Assembly (NCBI GenBank): GCA_041392625.1
Contig: JAWKLR010000001.1
Coordinates: forward strand, 1 to 64,000
Reading direction: 5' to 3'
DNA length: 64,000 nucleotides
Source of the DNA: M3007 sp041392625
GTDB taxonomy: Bacteria; Bacteroidota; Bacteroidia; Chitinophagales; Saprospiraceae
A program made the position numbers and the translations under genes. Positions 9,223 through 19,856 of the stretch are shown here, piece after piece. A model generated the notes under the pieces. The model worked only from the letters and a program-made list of their open reading frames with translations. It ran no database searches and was not told where the DNA came from. How positions within the stretch are numbered: position 1 is the first letter of the stretch; each line of letters begins with the position of its first letter.

Positions 9223-10473
9223 ATGATACAATTCAATAGGTACACGCTGGAAAATGGCTTGCGCGTTTTGATTCACGAGGATCATTCAACGCCTTTGGTG
9301 GCAGTGAATCTTGTATACTGTGTAGGTTCCAGAGATGAAGATTCTGAACGGACTGGTTTTGCGCATCTTTTCGAACACCTGATGTTTGCAGGTAGCCGGA
9401 ATATCCCGGATTTTGACGATCCGCTCCAAGATGCAGGTGGAGAGAACAACGCCTATACCACCAACGATTATACTACCTTTTACGAAATCCTGCCTGCACA
9501 AAACCTGGAAACGGCCCTTTGGCTGGAAAGCGATCGAATGCTTGCTCTGCGTATCAATCAGCGCTCATTCAAGGTGCAACGAAAGGTAGTGGTCGAAGAA
9601 TTCAAAGAAACATGCCTGAATGAACCGTATGGAGATTCCTGGCATCACCTCTCTGAAATGATGTACAAAGTGCATCCATACCGTTGGCCTGTAATCGGAC
9701 TGATTCCAGAGCACATTGAGAATTCAGACCTGGAGCAAGTGAAGGAATTTTATAAGAAATGGTACTGCCCAAACAATGCCATTCTATCGATTGCCGGCAA
9801 TATTGAATCGGAGGCTGCGCTTGATTTGGTCAAAAAGTGGTTTGAAAAAATTCCTGCCGGAACCCCACCAGATCACCATTTGCCGGAAGAGCCAAAGCAA
9901 CTAAAGGCACAGGTGCGAATTGTAAAAACAGATGTACCCGTCACAGCGATCTACCTGTGTTTCCGCATGCCATCCCGTTTGGATCCGGACTTTTACGCAG
10001 TAGACCTGCTTTCTGATATCCTTGGCCATGGCCCTTCTTCCCGTTTATATCGGAATTTGTTAAAAGAAAAACAGTTGTTTTCTTCCATAGACTGCTACAT
10101 CACTGCCAATTTTGATCCGGGACTGTTGCTCATTGAAGGTAAAACCCATGAAGGCATTGCCTATCAGGATGCAATTGATGCAATCTGGGAAGAGCTTGAA
10201 CAACTTAAGCAGGATGCAATTCCTGTTCGGGAGCTGGAAAAACTCAAAAGGAGATTCGAGAGCACCTTGCTTTATTCCGAGCTGAGTATTCTGAATAAAG
10301 CACAAAACCTCGGTTATTATGAAGCCCTAGGAGATGCCTCTTTGATCAATGAGGAATCCGATGCTTACCTTGCTGTTTCCGCGGAAGATATGCAGCGAAT
10401 GGCAATAGAAATTTTTCAGCAAGACAATTCAGGGACCTTGGTTTACGTTCCCTCTGAAAGCACTTCTATTTAG
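9223..10473 (+). CDS. M16-family zinc metallopeptidase (pitrilysin/MPP-like)
   Basis: A 416-aa protein with the inverted zinc motif HxxEH at 48-52 (AHLFEHLMF) and the downstream glutamates of VVVEEF (125-126) that complete the M16 zinc site. It contains both the catalytic half (~1-200) and the structurally similar second half (~210-410). The length corresponds to one MPP/PqqL-type subunit rather than a full pitrilysin. No signal peptide is visible, so it is probably cytoplasmic or periplasmic by an unseen route. Bacteroidota often carry M16 genes in pairs; no partner is adjacent. Substrate unknown. Confidence 0.92.
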   Translation: MIQFNRYTLENGLRVLIHEDHSTPLVAVNLVYCVGSRDEDSERTGFAHLFEHLMFAGSRNIPDFDDPLQDAGGENNAYTTNDYTTFYEILPAQNLETALWLESDRMLALRINQRSFKVQRKVVVEEFKETCLNEPYGDSWHHLSEMMYKVHPYRWPVIGLIPEHIENSDLEQVKEFYKKWYCPNNAILSIAGNIESEAALDLVKKWFEKIPAGTPPDHHLPEEPKQLKAQVRIVKTDVPVTAIYLCFRMPSRLDPDFYAVDLLSDILGHGPSSRLYRNLLKEKQLFSSIDCYITANFDPGLLLIEGKTHEGIAYQDAIDAIWEELEQLKQDAIPVRELEKLKRRFESTLLYSELSILNKAQNLGYYEALGDASLINEESDAYLAVSAEDMQRMAIEIFQQDNSGTLVYVPSESTSI

Positions 10474-10657
10474 AAGTTAAGAGCCTAGGCCAGGTGCACT
10501 GGATTTAGGTCATTTTAATTTTTTTCTTGGCAAACTTCCATCTGAATTAAACATGAATAATGAAGCCTCATCTAGGGGCTTGAGTTTGTAATTCCGGGAA
10601 TTGCCAGGGTATAATTTATTGAAGCATTTGTTGCTTCATTTAATCTGAATCGCATTT

Positions 10658-12163
10658 ATGGTACATCCTCGCCCGATTTTAATTGTTGCAGCACGTGCTG
10701 CTTTAGTTTTTTCATTTCTTCTTTTCAGTCTGCATTTTTTAAGTGCCCAGGAACAAGCTGGTATGCGCCTGGAACGGTATTCCGGCATGTATGGCGCTGC
10801 GTTGAATCCTGCACAAACCGGGTTCACGCCTCATCCTTGGGAATTGAGTTTAGGCGATGCATTCTTGTATTTGGATAACAACTATGCATTCATACACGAT
10901 GCAAGTGTGCCGAAAGTCCTGCGAGAATCCGATCGCTTGTTTTCCATATCAGACACATCGGCGGAAACGCCAATTCCTCCTGATGCCATTCTTTCTGATT
11001 TCTATCAACGAACCCGGCCATTTTATGGTGTTGTGCGTACCAGGATTGGAGGGCCCGGATTCAGTGTCCGGTTGGGAGAGTCGCATGTTGTAGGTTTACA
11101 AACTGCATTTCGAACCGAGTTTTCAAGTTATGGCTTGCCTTCTGTATTTCAATACAGTACGTTTTCCCAGTTGCCACAAAATATACCACAGGAGATTGAT
11201 CCATTGTTGGTTGCCGGAATGTCCTGGGGAGAATTGGGTTTGCACTACAGTTACCGTAACTGGGATGCTAGCGATGAACGGCTGTTCAGTATTGGCATTA
11301 GCCCGAAACTGCTTCTGGGGTATGAGGGGTTTTATTCAAAAGCAGGTGCACAGTTTGATTATACACCAGGTGTGGCAGATACTGCAACCTTTGCTCGTGC
11401 GCAATGGAATTATGGCTTAACCCTTGCCAATACGCGGTCGGACAACAGCGATTCCATCAAATTACGCCGAAGTGGAATGGGCGGAAGCGTTGATCTTGGG
11501 GCTGCCTGGGCAATGCCCGCAGAGGATGGTGATACGGATACGGATTACCTCTGGAAGTTTGGAGTTTCTATCCTGGATCTGGGAGCTGTACGGTTTAACA
11601 AAGATGCGCAGGCGCACCGCCTGGCGGTAGATTCCAATACAGTGGTTGCCCCGGATGCATTTGATGGCGCTGATGATGCAGAAGGTTATATTCAGGATTT
11701 GAGTGCTGTTTTTCTTGGGAGCCCAACGGCGTCTCTGGAGGCCAACGCATTTACCATTGGGTTGCCAACAGCATTGTCTGCACAATTTGACTTCAGGGTA
11801 CGAAAATACCTCTATGTAGGAGGGGTAATTGTACAACGGATTCCCATCTGGAAATATACCTTGAAGCGGCCAAATATGTTGGCCCTCGTGCCACGATTTG
11901 AACACCAATGGTTCTCTGCTAGTCTGCCGATTGTGTTGGATGACTATCGGGCATTGCGCGTTGGTTTTGCGGCCAGGTTTGCCTACCTGACTATTGGGTC
12001 CGATAATCTGGGCAGCTGGCTTGGACAGAAACAGCTATCCGGCACAGATATCTATGTTGGACTAAAAATTAATGGGTTTCAAATTGGAAGTGGAAAGAAC
12101 AGGGGAGGGCGTTCAGGCATGTCCTGGCGCTCGAGACGAAAAATCAAATGCTACGAATTCTAG
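10658..12163 (+). CDS. DUF5723-like outer membrane beta-barrel protein
   Basis: A 501-aa exported protein with a signal peptide (~1-30, ending FLSAQ). The mature start carries an SGMYGAALNPAQTGF segment, like the MGxA..NPA motif at the start of many Bacteroidota outer-membrane proteins (DUF5723, PorV/PorQ relatives). The remainder alternates amphipathic strands and turns (GLHYSYRNWDASDERLFSIG) and ends in a basic tail (residues ~480-501) after what looks like the last strand. Probably a barrel in the outer membrane; role unknown. A small hairpin (GAAGCA/TGCTTC) lies about 30 bp upstream. The gene is convergent with the histidine kinase. Confidence 0.75.
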   Translation: MVHPRPILIVAARAALVFSFLLFSLHFLSAQEQAGMRLERYSGMYGAALNPAQTGFTPHPWELSLGDAFLYLDNNYAFIHDASVPKVLRESDRLFSISDTSAETPIPPDAILSDFYQRTRPFYGVVRTRIGGPGFSVRLGESHVVGLQTAFRTEFSSYGLPSVFQYSTFSQLPQNIPQEIDPLLVAGMSWGELGLHYSYRNWDASDERLFSIGISPKLLLGYEGFYSKAGAQFDYTPGVADTATFARAQWNYGLTLANTRSDNSDSIKLRRSGMGGSVDLGAAWAMPAEDGDTDTDYLWKFGVSILDLGAVRFNKDAQAHRLAVDSNTVVAPDAFDGADDAEGYIQDLSAVFLGSPTASLEANAFTIGLPTALSAQFDFRVRKYLYVGGVIVQRIPIWKYTLKRPNMLALVPRFEHQWFSASLPIVLDDYRALRVGFAARFAYLTIGSDNLGSWLGQKQLSGTDIYVGLKINGFQIGSGKNRGGRSGMSWRSRRKIKCYEF

Positions 12164-12198
12164 TTTAATTCGGACTTATAGTTAGACCAAGCACGGTT

Positions 12199-13068
12199 TT
12201 ATTTGATCGCATCAATGATCGGGATGCTCACTTCGACTTTTGTTCCGGTTACCATTCCATTGGTTTCCTCGCCCATATCAATAATAACAACGTGGGAACC
12301 GGAGTGTTTCTTTTTGAGTTGATGGAGCAGACTCAAACGATCCCGGGTAATTTCCATGCCGCGTGAGCGGTGTGATTGAAAGGCAGGTTTAATGGAGTTT
12401 TTTTCACGCCCTTTGTTGTAGCCAATGCCGTTGTCTTCAATGGTACAAAACAGGGTTTGTTCGTCATCACTCAATTTGAATGAGATGTTCAATGTCCCTT
12501 GTTGTTGAGGGCGAAGCCCATGTTCGATTGCATTTTCTACAAACGGTTGGATGATCATAGTTGGGATACGGATGTCTTCCGCTTCTGGCTCACTTGGAGG
12601 TGTGATGGTAAACTCCAACTGGTCGCGAAAGCGTAATTTCCGGTTGATTTCAAGGTACCTGCCAATAAACTCTATTTCCTGTTCGAGGGTGACCAACTCC
12701 AGGTCCGAATAGTCAAGTGATTGTCGGATTAATTTTGCAAATCGGGCCAGGTAGGTTTCAGCTTCACTATTCCGGCCGGAGGTAATCAGTCCTTGAATGG
12801 CATTTAGAACGTTGAATAAAAAATGCGGGTTCATTTGAGCGCGAAGTGCACGCATTTGCAGACTGGCAACCTGCAGTTTAGCCATGCGGGCTTCTTGTTT
12901 GTTGCGCTCGAGCTGGTAACGCGCTTCCAGCTCCTGGCGGTCCAGGTTTTGTTTTTCCTGAGAAACTTCATCTGCAAGAGACAGTGCCTTTTTCTGCCAG
13001 GAATAAGCCGCTTTAAAATCACTTTGTGATTCAAATATTTCTGAGAGTCCCTGACAAATCTGACGCAA
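12199..13068 (-). CDS. LytS/YehU-type histidine kinase, C-terminal part of an amber-split gene
   Basis: The frame encodes a His_kinase (PF06580-type) domain and an ATPase domain. The phospho-acceptor box is QMNPHFLFNVLNAIQ; the N box is FVENAIEHGLRP and the G1 box is IEDNGIGYNKG. Upstream is a coiled coil (~20-65) typical of TPR-linked kinases. The frame is continuous with the TPR frame at 13138-14097: the only barrier is one TAG codon at 13138-13140. The listed start is a TTG, with 23 further open codons between it and the TAG. The intact product would be a cytoplasmic TPR sensor kinase of ~632 residues, common in Bacteroidota and usually paired with a LytTR regulator, which is not found nearby. 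Confidence 0.85.
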   Translation of the reverse strand: MRQICQGLSEIFESQSDFKAAYSWQKKALSLADEVSQEKQNLDRQELEARYQLERNKQEARMAKLQVASLQMRALRAQMNPHFLFNVLNAIQGLITSGRNSEAETYLARFAKLIRQSLDYSDLELVTLEQEIEFIGRYLEINRKLRFRDQLEFTITPPSEPEAEDIRIPTMIIQPFVENAIEHGLRPQQQGTLNISFKLSDDEQTLFCTIEDNGIGYNKGREKNSIKPAFQSHRSRGMEITRDRLSLLHQLKKKHSGSHVVIIDMGEETNGMVTGTKVEVSIPIIDAIK

Positions 13069-13137
13069 TAGGGCAGGGTCTTTCCCTTTTGAACCAATTT
13101 CATACGCTTTTAGCAGGCGGGACTTGGCTTCTTTTTG

Positions 13138-14097
13138 CTAGTTTTGTTGCATGAGCAGTCCTGCCAGCCATGCTTCCAGTTTTGCCCTGTTTGTAAAGTC
13201 GGACGGTTTATCCGGGTCTTGAAAAAGAGCAAGTGCTTCATCAAAGAGTTTTGCAGACTCCAGGGTTTTTCCATTGATAAATGCAAGAATACCCAGGTTT
13301 GCCAAAGCGTATGACTTTGCTTCCAAATCGCCTTCATCAGCTGCTATGGCTGCATTTTCAAAGTGCTGTTGCGCTTCATTGGCGTCTTGTTGGGCAAGGG
13401 CAGCACGGCCGGCATTGAGATAATGCCAGGCAAGGCGCGGACGCAGGCAGTACTCTTCCATGATAGGAAGTACCTGACGGTATGCATCCAGACTGCTTTC
13501 TTTGTCATCCAGGCGTTCGTACAGGTCGCCCAGGCCACTCAGTACCAGGGTATAGGCATATTGCTCCTTCAGACCTCTGTTTTCTCCTAATGCATCAAAG
13601 ATGCGCTTGGCTTCAGTTAATTGATTGAGGGCAGGGCGGTCATTTCGCAGATACAGGTGTAAAAATCCTTCTCTGCAGGCGATATGACCTCTAAGCCGTT
13701 TGGTATGTGGGCCTTTGAGAAGTGGGCGCGCGTTGTCCAGGCACTCCTGGGCCTTGTTCCAATCACGTCGATTGAGATGTACAGCTGCCTTGTCTGTCCA
13801 GATTTCTGCTAATTGAATATTGTCCGACAGGCTTTCCAGAATCGCGGCGGCTTTATCCAGGTGCTCCAGTGCTTCCGAATAGTGTTGCCATTGGTTTTGA
13901 AGGAATCCATTGTGCCTGTGATAGGCGAGTCTGACATCGAATGAAGTCTCCGGTGTAATGTGTTGGGCCAATACATCCAGTGCCTCTCTGGCCTGCCTGA
14001 AATCAGTAAAGGCCCAGTGTCCAAGTTGGACACAGAGGTTGCGCAGGGCCGGAAGGTCGAGCGTTTCTGGTTGTTGAGTTGGACTGGAGCCGGACAT
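13138..14097 (-). CDS. TPR sensor domain, N-terminal part of an amber-split histidine kinase
   Basis: 319 residues made of about seven tetratricopeptide helix pairs (for example AEIWTDKAAVHLNRRDWNKA and AKSYALANLGILAFINGKTL). There is no signal peptide, so the protein is cytoplasmic. It ends LLMQQN followed by TAG (13138-13140), after which the same frame continues through a linker and a last TPR-like stretch into the kinase. One substitution (for example in a CAG or TGG codon) would account for the stop. Either this is a recent nonsense mutation, a base-call error, or two separately translated products; the lack of a good start after the stop argues against the last. The ATG at 14095-14097 begins the frame. 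Confidence 0.8.
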   Translation of the reverse strand: MSGSSPTQQPETLDLPALRNLCVQLGHWAFTDFRQAREALDVLAQHITPETSFDVRLAYHRHNGFLQNQWQHYSEALEHLDKAAAILESLSDNIQLAEIWTDKAAVHLNRRDWNKAQECLDNARPLLKGPHTKRLRGHIACREGFLHLYLRNDRPALNQLTEAKRIFDALGENRGLKEQYAYTLVLSGLGDLYERLDDKESSLDAYRQVLPIMEEYCLRPRLAWHYLNAGRAALAQQDANEAQQHFENAAIAADEGDLEAKSYALANLGILAFINGKTLESAKLFDEALALFQDPDKPSDFTNRAKLEAWLAGLLMQQN

Positions 14098-14251
14098 TCA
14101 CATTTTTTTATAAAAAACCAGGCAAAATGCGGGTATGCACCATGCCATCGACACAAATGTAATAAGATCCGGTGGTAACTAACCAGTAGAAAGGCAGGAG
14201 GGTACTGAATTCATCAAATGGCCTTCCATGCAATATGTTATTTATGAAAAT

Positions 14252-14401
14252 CTATTCATCCTCACCGTTGAGATACTGGTTGTTGATGCGATACTTTTCC
14301 TTTTTGACAGGCTTGAGTTTTCGTTTTTTGGGTTGCCCATTTTGAAAATCCATATCAAAATGCTGCTTGTTTTGCTTTTTGTTTTTTTCCTGTGCTTTCA
14401 T
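14252..14401 (-). CDS. small basic protein, 49 aa, hypothetical
   Basis: An open frame from ATG 14399-14401 to TAG 14252-14254, too short for usual calling limits. The product is hydrophilic and very rich in Lys, Asn and Gln (MKAQEKNKKQNKQHF at the start, NNQYLNGEDE at the end) with no membrane segment. Support comes from a near-perfect promoter ~85 bp upstream on the same strand and from codon use that looks protein-like. It precedes the TPR-kinase gene by 154 bp and could be cotranscribed. The opposite-strand frame over the same bases is a string of hydrophobic codons and is likely its shadow. Confidence 0.5.
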   Translation of the reverse strand: MKAQEKNKKQNKQHFDMDFQNGQPKKRKLKPVKKEKYRINNQYLNGEDE

Positions 14402-14485
14402 GACAAAAGCGAAGTTGTATTGACGTGAAGAGATGTTTTATCGTAAAACAGGGCAAAAAGCACCCATGTTTTCAGATCGCTAATA

Positions 14486-14515
14486 CAAAAATAATGGCAT
14501 TTTCAATTAAGTCAA
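14486..14515 (-). promoter_or_regulatory. promoter for the 49-aa gene and possibly the TPR kinase
   Basis: On the minus strand, TTG (14513-14515), a 19-nt spacer and TATTTTTG (14486-14493) match the Bacteroidota consensus exactly. The predicted start is near 14479, giving a leader of about 78 nt before the ATG at 14401. Confidence 0.75.
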
Positions 14516-14703
14516 GTTTTGAGGGATCATTTTCGCTAAATATTTACGAATTCAGGGTTTGGTAATATCATGTGTACTTGTACCATTAAAAGTAATTATA
14601 TTTGGTCTCCAAGGCTTTTACCAATTGCAAATTGTAGATAAGCGCCGTTGGAGTTTAATACCTATTCATACTGCTAATTCACTAAATCAAAAATCCTTAT
14701 TGT

Positions 14704-17700
14704 ATGAGATTTTATGCCTCGTTCTTCCTGTTCTTTTGGATGGGATTGGGTAGCCTCCTTGCTCAAACAGAGAGAAACTACCCGGTTCACCTTTGAATTA
14801 GAACAGAATATTTTCCAGAAAATTTTTCGGATGCTAGTTCTCTGGAAGTGCCAGAATCCGAAATCTCGTCAATGGCTATTTGTACGTTATGTACAGGTCA
14901 TAGAGATCCCAACTGCCAGACAACGGGAGCAGTTAGAGGACTTGGGAGGCTAAATTCCTTTCGTATGTTCATTTTGGAGCCTATGAGATGGCATTTCCTG
15001 TCGGGTTTGATTTGAGTGCACTTGCAGATTCAGGCCAGAAGTATATTAAAAGCAAAACCAGAATGGGCTCGCACGCAGTCTGCGTGAACCACCTTATGGT
15101 GAGTGGGCTGTGCATGGGGATAAGATTGATGTGAATATTGAGGTTTATCCGATGCTAAGCATTGCAGAGGAGCAGAACGTTGTAAGCAGCATGGCATTAC
15201 CGTAATACAGGAGGGCCGTATGAACGGTTTCCTGCAAGTACAGATGTATGAAGAAAACCTTTCTCTGTATGCTGACCTGCCATTCATAAAGTACATGGAA
15301 CTTGTGCCTATGCCAGGTGAACCTGAGGATGTAAATGGACGATCTATCCACCGCTCTAATTTATTGGATGTAGCTGCTTCGGGCGGTCTGCACCTGAATG
15401 GTGAAGGGGTTAAAACTGTAGTTCGTGACGACGGCCCACTCGGTCCGCATATAGATTATCAGGGGAGGTTGATCAATGTTTCACAAGATCCAAGTGGGGG
15501 AGGCACCCATGGAGATGGAGTTGGTGGAATACTTGTTGGTGCCGGAAACTTAGATGAGGATAATAAAGGCATGGCCGCCGGAGCCAACAGTTTATGCGGT
15601 AGATTACGTTGCTAATTTTTCAAGATACAACGTTTGGTTTGATCGTTTATGATGGTGCGACAATTACGAACTCATCCTATGCGAATGGCTGTAATGCTGG
15701 CTACACGCTTACTACACAAACAGTTGATAAACAAATTTGGAGAAAATGCAGGCTTGATGCATGTGTTTTCTACAGGAAACTCGAATTCCTCAGATTGTGG
15801 ATATGGAGCAGGTACACAATGGGGTACGATAACTGGTGGTCATAAAATGGGTAAAAATTGCCTTGCTGCTGCCAATTTAGACGCAAATTCAAACTTAGCA
15901 GCTTCTTCCAGTTGGGGGCCTGCCCATGATGGACGCCTGAAGCGGATATTGCAGCACATGGAAACGGGCAGGTATCAACAGACCCAGAAAACCTATATCA
16001 GGTTTTTAGCGGAACTAGAAACTGCTTCTCCTGGCATTGCAGGGTGTTTTGCGCAGTTGACTCAAGGATACAAAGAGCAATATGGCGAGCAACCCAATTC
16101 TGCTCTAATCAAAGCCGCTTTACTCAATACGGCAAATGATCTTGGAAATGTAGAACTGACTACAAGTTTGGCTGGGAGCATGTAAATGCGTTCCGAGCCT
16201 GGAATTTGTTGAGCGAAGGAAATTACCTGGATGCTTCGGTAGATCAAGGAGAAACAACGCACATTCCCTGGATATTCCATTTGGAACCAAGTATGCCAAA
16301 GTGATGTTGTACTGGCACGAACAAGAGGCCAATGAGGGCGCTACACGAGCCTTGATCAACGACTTGGACCTGACGATTACCGGTCCTGATGGCACTGTTT
16401 ATCAACCTTGGCTGCTTGACTGAACGCAATCCAACAATCTTGAATACACCTGCCGGAAACGGTCGTGATTCATTAAACAACATGGAGCAGGTAGCATTGG
16501 TTGATCCTGTAGGCGGGGCATACACGGTACAGATTAATGGCTTTGAGTTCCGATGGGGCCACAACCCTACTATCTTGTTTGGGAGTTTTACTCCGATGAT
16601 GTGAAACTTACTTACCCTGCCGGAGGAAGGGCTGGTGCCTGGTGAAACTGCCCGGGTGCACTGGGATGCTTACGGTGAGGACACCAACTTTACCTTGCGC
16701 TACTCCACAGACGATGGGAACAACTGGAATCCAATTACTACTGTTTCCGGCGATCGGCGTAGTTTTGATTGGCAGGTTCCCAATATTCCAACAGGCTCCC
16801 TCCGAGTTCTTCTGATTCGAGGTGCTAAAAGAGATACTAGTGATTTCGCATCAACGATTGCAGCAGTACCGACAGGCTTGCAGGTAGAAAAGGTCTGCCC
16901 GGACTCCATGACAATCACCTATAACTATTCCTCAGATACCATGAGTTTCCGAGGCTATCTTTTGGGAGACAAATACATGGAACTTGTTGGTACCAGTGAT
17001 ACTACCATTATGAGCTTTCCAATTAGTAACCCGCAAGCAGAAAAATGGGTTGCTGTTGGCGCAGGAGATGGAAATGGACTCATTGGTAAGCGCACCTTAG
17101 CAATACGATGGGAAGGAGGGTTGCTCAATTGTCCTCAGCCAAATGATGCAGCTGTTAACTCACTTTTGCAACCTTCAACTAATGAGATTATCGCATGTGC
17201 TCCACTAAGTAGTGATGTGAGCATTCGGGTTCAAAATGGGGGGCAAAATCCAATGACCGGAGCAACTGCTTCATTCCAGTTGAATAACGAACCTGTGGTA
17301 ACTGAAAACCTTCCTGATCTTGCACCTGGAGAATCTGTAGACTTTGTTTTTGTGACACCATTGACATTTTCCATGAATGGAATTGCGAATCTATCTGTTT
17401 GGGCATCATTGCCTGGGGATAACGCAACATTTAATGATACGCTGTCATTTAGTATTCCAGTCACAGTTCAGCCTTTTGATGCATCTTTCACAGAAACTTT
17501 TGATGGATCAGGCTTCCCTCCACCAGGCTGGGCTGTTTTAAATCCAGATAATGCAACAACCTGGGTAAAAACTTTTAGTAATATAGTAGGAATTGATGGT
17601 TCTACCGGCAGTTCTATTTATATAGATTGTTATTTTTATTCTGGAGGTGGGCAAGAAGACCATTTGCAACTAGTTCCGATTGATTTAAGTCAGATAGATA

Positions 17701-18772
17701 ATCCATACCTAGTTTTTGACCTTTCTTATGCAAAGTATAGTTCAGGCATTGGTGAAACATTACGTGTAGAAGGATTTTCAAATTGTGATTTGAATGAAAC
17801 TCCAACCGTACTTTGGACGAAAACAGGTTCTGACCTTGCAACTGCACCATCCACTGCTGATCCTTTTATCCCAGATAGTCCAGAAGACTGGCGTCATGAA
17901 GTGGTGGATCTGAGTGCTCTTCCTGCCGAACCGGTGGTGCTTCGAATCTCTTGTGTAAATGATTATGGCAACAATATTTATTTAGATAATATTGGAGTGT
18001 CAACTATAGCGAATATTGAACCACCTGTAGCTGCATTTACCATGTCCGCAGATACCATTTGTAAGGAGATACAGTGACCTTTTTCTCTACAACTACAGGC
18101 GATTTTATCAACTACTCCTGGTCATTTGGAGCATTGAGTTTCCCATCATCAGCAACGAGGATAGGCCCTCATGATATTCGCTTCCTCGCTCCGGGAACAC
18201 GGATCATCCGATTGATTGTAAGCAACTCCTTTGGTACGGATACGCTGGAACAGACACTTTATATTCGTGATTACTCTTCCGCAGATTTCACTTCAGTAGT
18301 AAATGGTCTTGAGGTCGACTTCACAAGTACCAGCACAGGTGCAGAAAGTTATCTTTGGGACTTTGGAGACGGAAATACGAGTACCGAACCCAACCCAACT
18401 CATACCTACGCAAGTCCGGGCATGTACAATGTAAACCTGGTTATTGTTGGGCTATGTGGTGATGATGAAGAGACTCAGGTTGTTACCACAACATCTGCTA
18501 TTACGGGAATTGACATGGTACCGGTTGTTCAGGTTATTCCCAACCCGACTCCTGATAATTTCCTGGTAGCATTAACCGCAGCACATCCGGTTGACATTGT
18601 ATTGGAATTAAACGATGTCTCAGGGCGCCAAATCAAGCGGATTGAGCAGACTTTGGCTCAGGGACTAAACGAAGTTCGTTTTGAGGGGCTGGATCTACCT
18701 TCCGGTCTGTATCCCCTGAATCTGATAACGCCATCCGGAACCATGACAATCCATGTGGCAATTCAACGCTAA
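14704..18772 (+). pseudogene. subtilisin-like (S8) T9SS-secreted peptidase, multiply frameshifted
   Basis: Translating all three forward frames and joining matching pieces gives a ~1350-aa exported protease. It has a signal peptide (14704 on, ending SLLAQ), a propeptide-like segment (YVQVIEIPTARQREQLEDLG, 14880-14945), an S8 domain with Asp region RDDGPLGPHIDYQG, His region GGTHGDGVGG, a conserved SSSWGPAHDGR, and the Ser region reading FSGT then TASPGIAG across a frame change at ~16018. A P-domain-like and adhesin-like stretch, a PKD domain (YLWDFGDGNTSTEPNPTHTY) and a sorting domain (VIPNPTPDNF) follow. I count about 16 frame changes in 14790-16640 and one at ~18065, both +1 and -1. Motifs are well preserved despite this. 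As sequenced it cannot make an active enzyme. Confidence 0.85.
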
Positions 18773-18804
18773 TTCATGACCGACCAACGGTCTTAAATAA
18801 ATTT

Positions 18805-18843
18805 CAGAACGGCCTTCACCAATTGGGAAGGCCGTTCTGTTTT
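18805..18843 (+). terminator. rho-independent terminator after the subtilase locus
   Basis: A perfect 13-bp stem (CAGAACGGCCTTC with GAAGGCCGTTCTG), 9-nt loop and TTTT. It lies 32 bp after the last stop of the broken gene, showing that the locus was an ordinary transcription unit. Confidence 0.85.
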
Positions 18844-18931
18844 GCACACCACCGTTTGAACAATCCCTTGTTTTTCCCGTTTTAAACCGCTGAAAATGCT
18901 ATTCTCGGAACGAGCCTGGAATTGATGATAT

Positions 18932-19834
18932 ATGTTGCGCATTGCTTTTTCTCCTATTTATAAATACCAACTTCCGGAAGGGCACCGATTCCCAATGGAA
19001 AAGTATGAGTTAATCCCCGAGCAATTGCTGTACGAGGGTACGGTGCGGGAGGCTAATTTTTTCCATCCCAGTCCGTTGACTGAAGAGGAAGCAATGCACA
19101 CACATACCAAGTCGTATTGGGATAAATTGAATTTGCTCACCCTTTCTTCAAAGGAGGAACGCGCCATCGGATTTCCAATTAACAAGCATTTTATCTGGCG
19201 TGGCAGGCACATCACGCAGGGAACAATTGAGTGCACGCATTTTGCCCTGCAATACGGATGTGCTATGAATGTAGCCGGAGGTACACACCATGCCTATGCT
19301 GACCATGGCGAAGGGTATTGCTGCCTAAACGATCAGGCAGTCGCAGCCAATTATTTGTTGCGAAATAAATTGGCCCAGCAAATACTGATTGTTGACCTGG
19401 ATGTACACCAAGGGAATGGAACGGCCCATATTTTTCAAGATGAGCCCAGCGTATTCACCTTCTCCATGCATGGTGAAAAAAACTATCCGCTTAGAAAGGA
19501 AACCTCCAATCTGGATATTCCCCTTCCGGATGGACTGCAGGATAAAGACTACCTGCGCATTTTGCAAACACACCTTCCGGCACTCATTGATCAGGTACAA
19601 CCCGATTTTATTTTTTATCAAAGTGGCGTAGATATTCTCAATACGGATAAACTTGGGCGCCTTCAGGTAAGCCGGGAAGGTTGCAGACAACGCGATCGGT
19701 TTGTTTTTGAACAATGCAGGAAAAACCGCATTCCGGTAGTTGCCAGTATGGGCGGAGGCTACTCGCACCGCATTTCCGATATTGTAGAGGCGCATGCCAA
19801 TACATTTCGTATGGCACAGGAAGTGTTTTTTTGA
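18932..19834 (+). CDS. histone deacetylase / AcuC family protein
   Basis: A 300-aa cytoplasmic zinc amidohydrolase of the class II-like bacterial HDAC family. Visible signatures are AGGTHHA (tandem catalytic histidines), GYCCLNDQAVAA, DLDVHQGNGTA (zinc Asp and His) and YQSGVDI followed by a second zinc Asp region near TDKLGRL. Family members remove acetyl groups from lysines, polyamines or other amides; the substrate here is unknown. Complete, with no signal peptide. The ATG at 18932 starts the conserved first strand. Monocistronic, ahead of the rpsU promoter. Confidence 0.93.
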   Translation: MLRIAFSPIYKYQLPEGHRFPMEKYELIPEQLLYEGTVREANFFHPSPLTEEEAMHTHTKSYWDKLNLLTLSSKEERAIGFPINKHFIWRGRHITQGTIECTHFALQYGCAMNVAGGTHHAYADHGEGYCCLNDQAVAANYLLRNKLAQQILIVDLDVHQGNGTAHIFQDEPSVFTFSMHGEKNYPLRKETSNLDIPLPDGLQDKDYLRILQTHLPALIDQVQPDFIFYQSGVDILNTDKLGRLQVSREGCRQRDRFVFEQCRKNRIPVVASMGGGYSHRISDIVEAHANTFRMAQEVFF

Positions 19835-19856
19835 TAAAAAACTTTGATCCACTTCT

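Noticed and set aside
14228..14428. A hydrophobic plus-strand frame over the 49-aa gene
   Set aside because: It is the complement of a Lys-rich frame that has its own promoter; the hydrophobic composition is a by-product.
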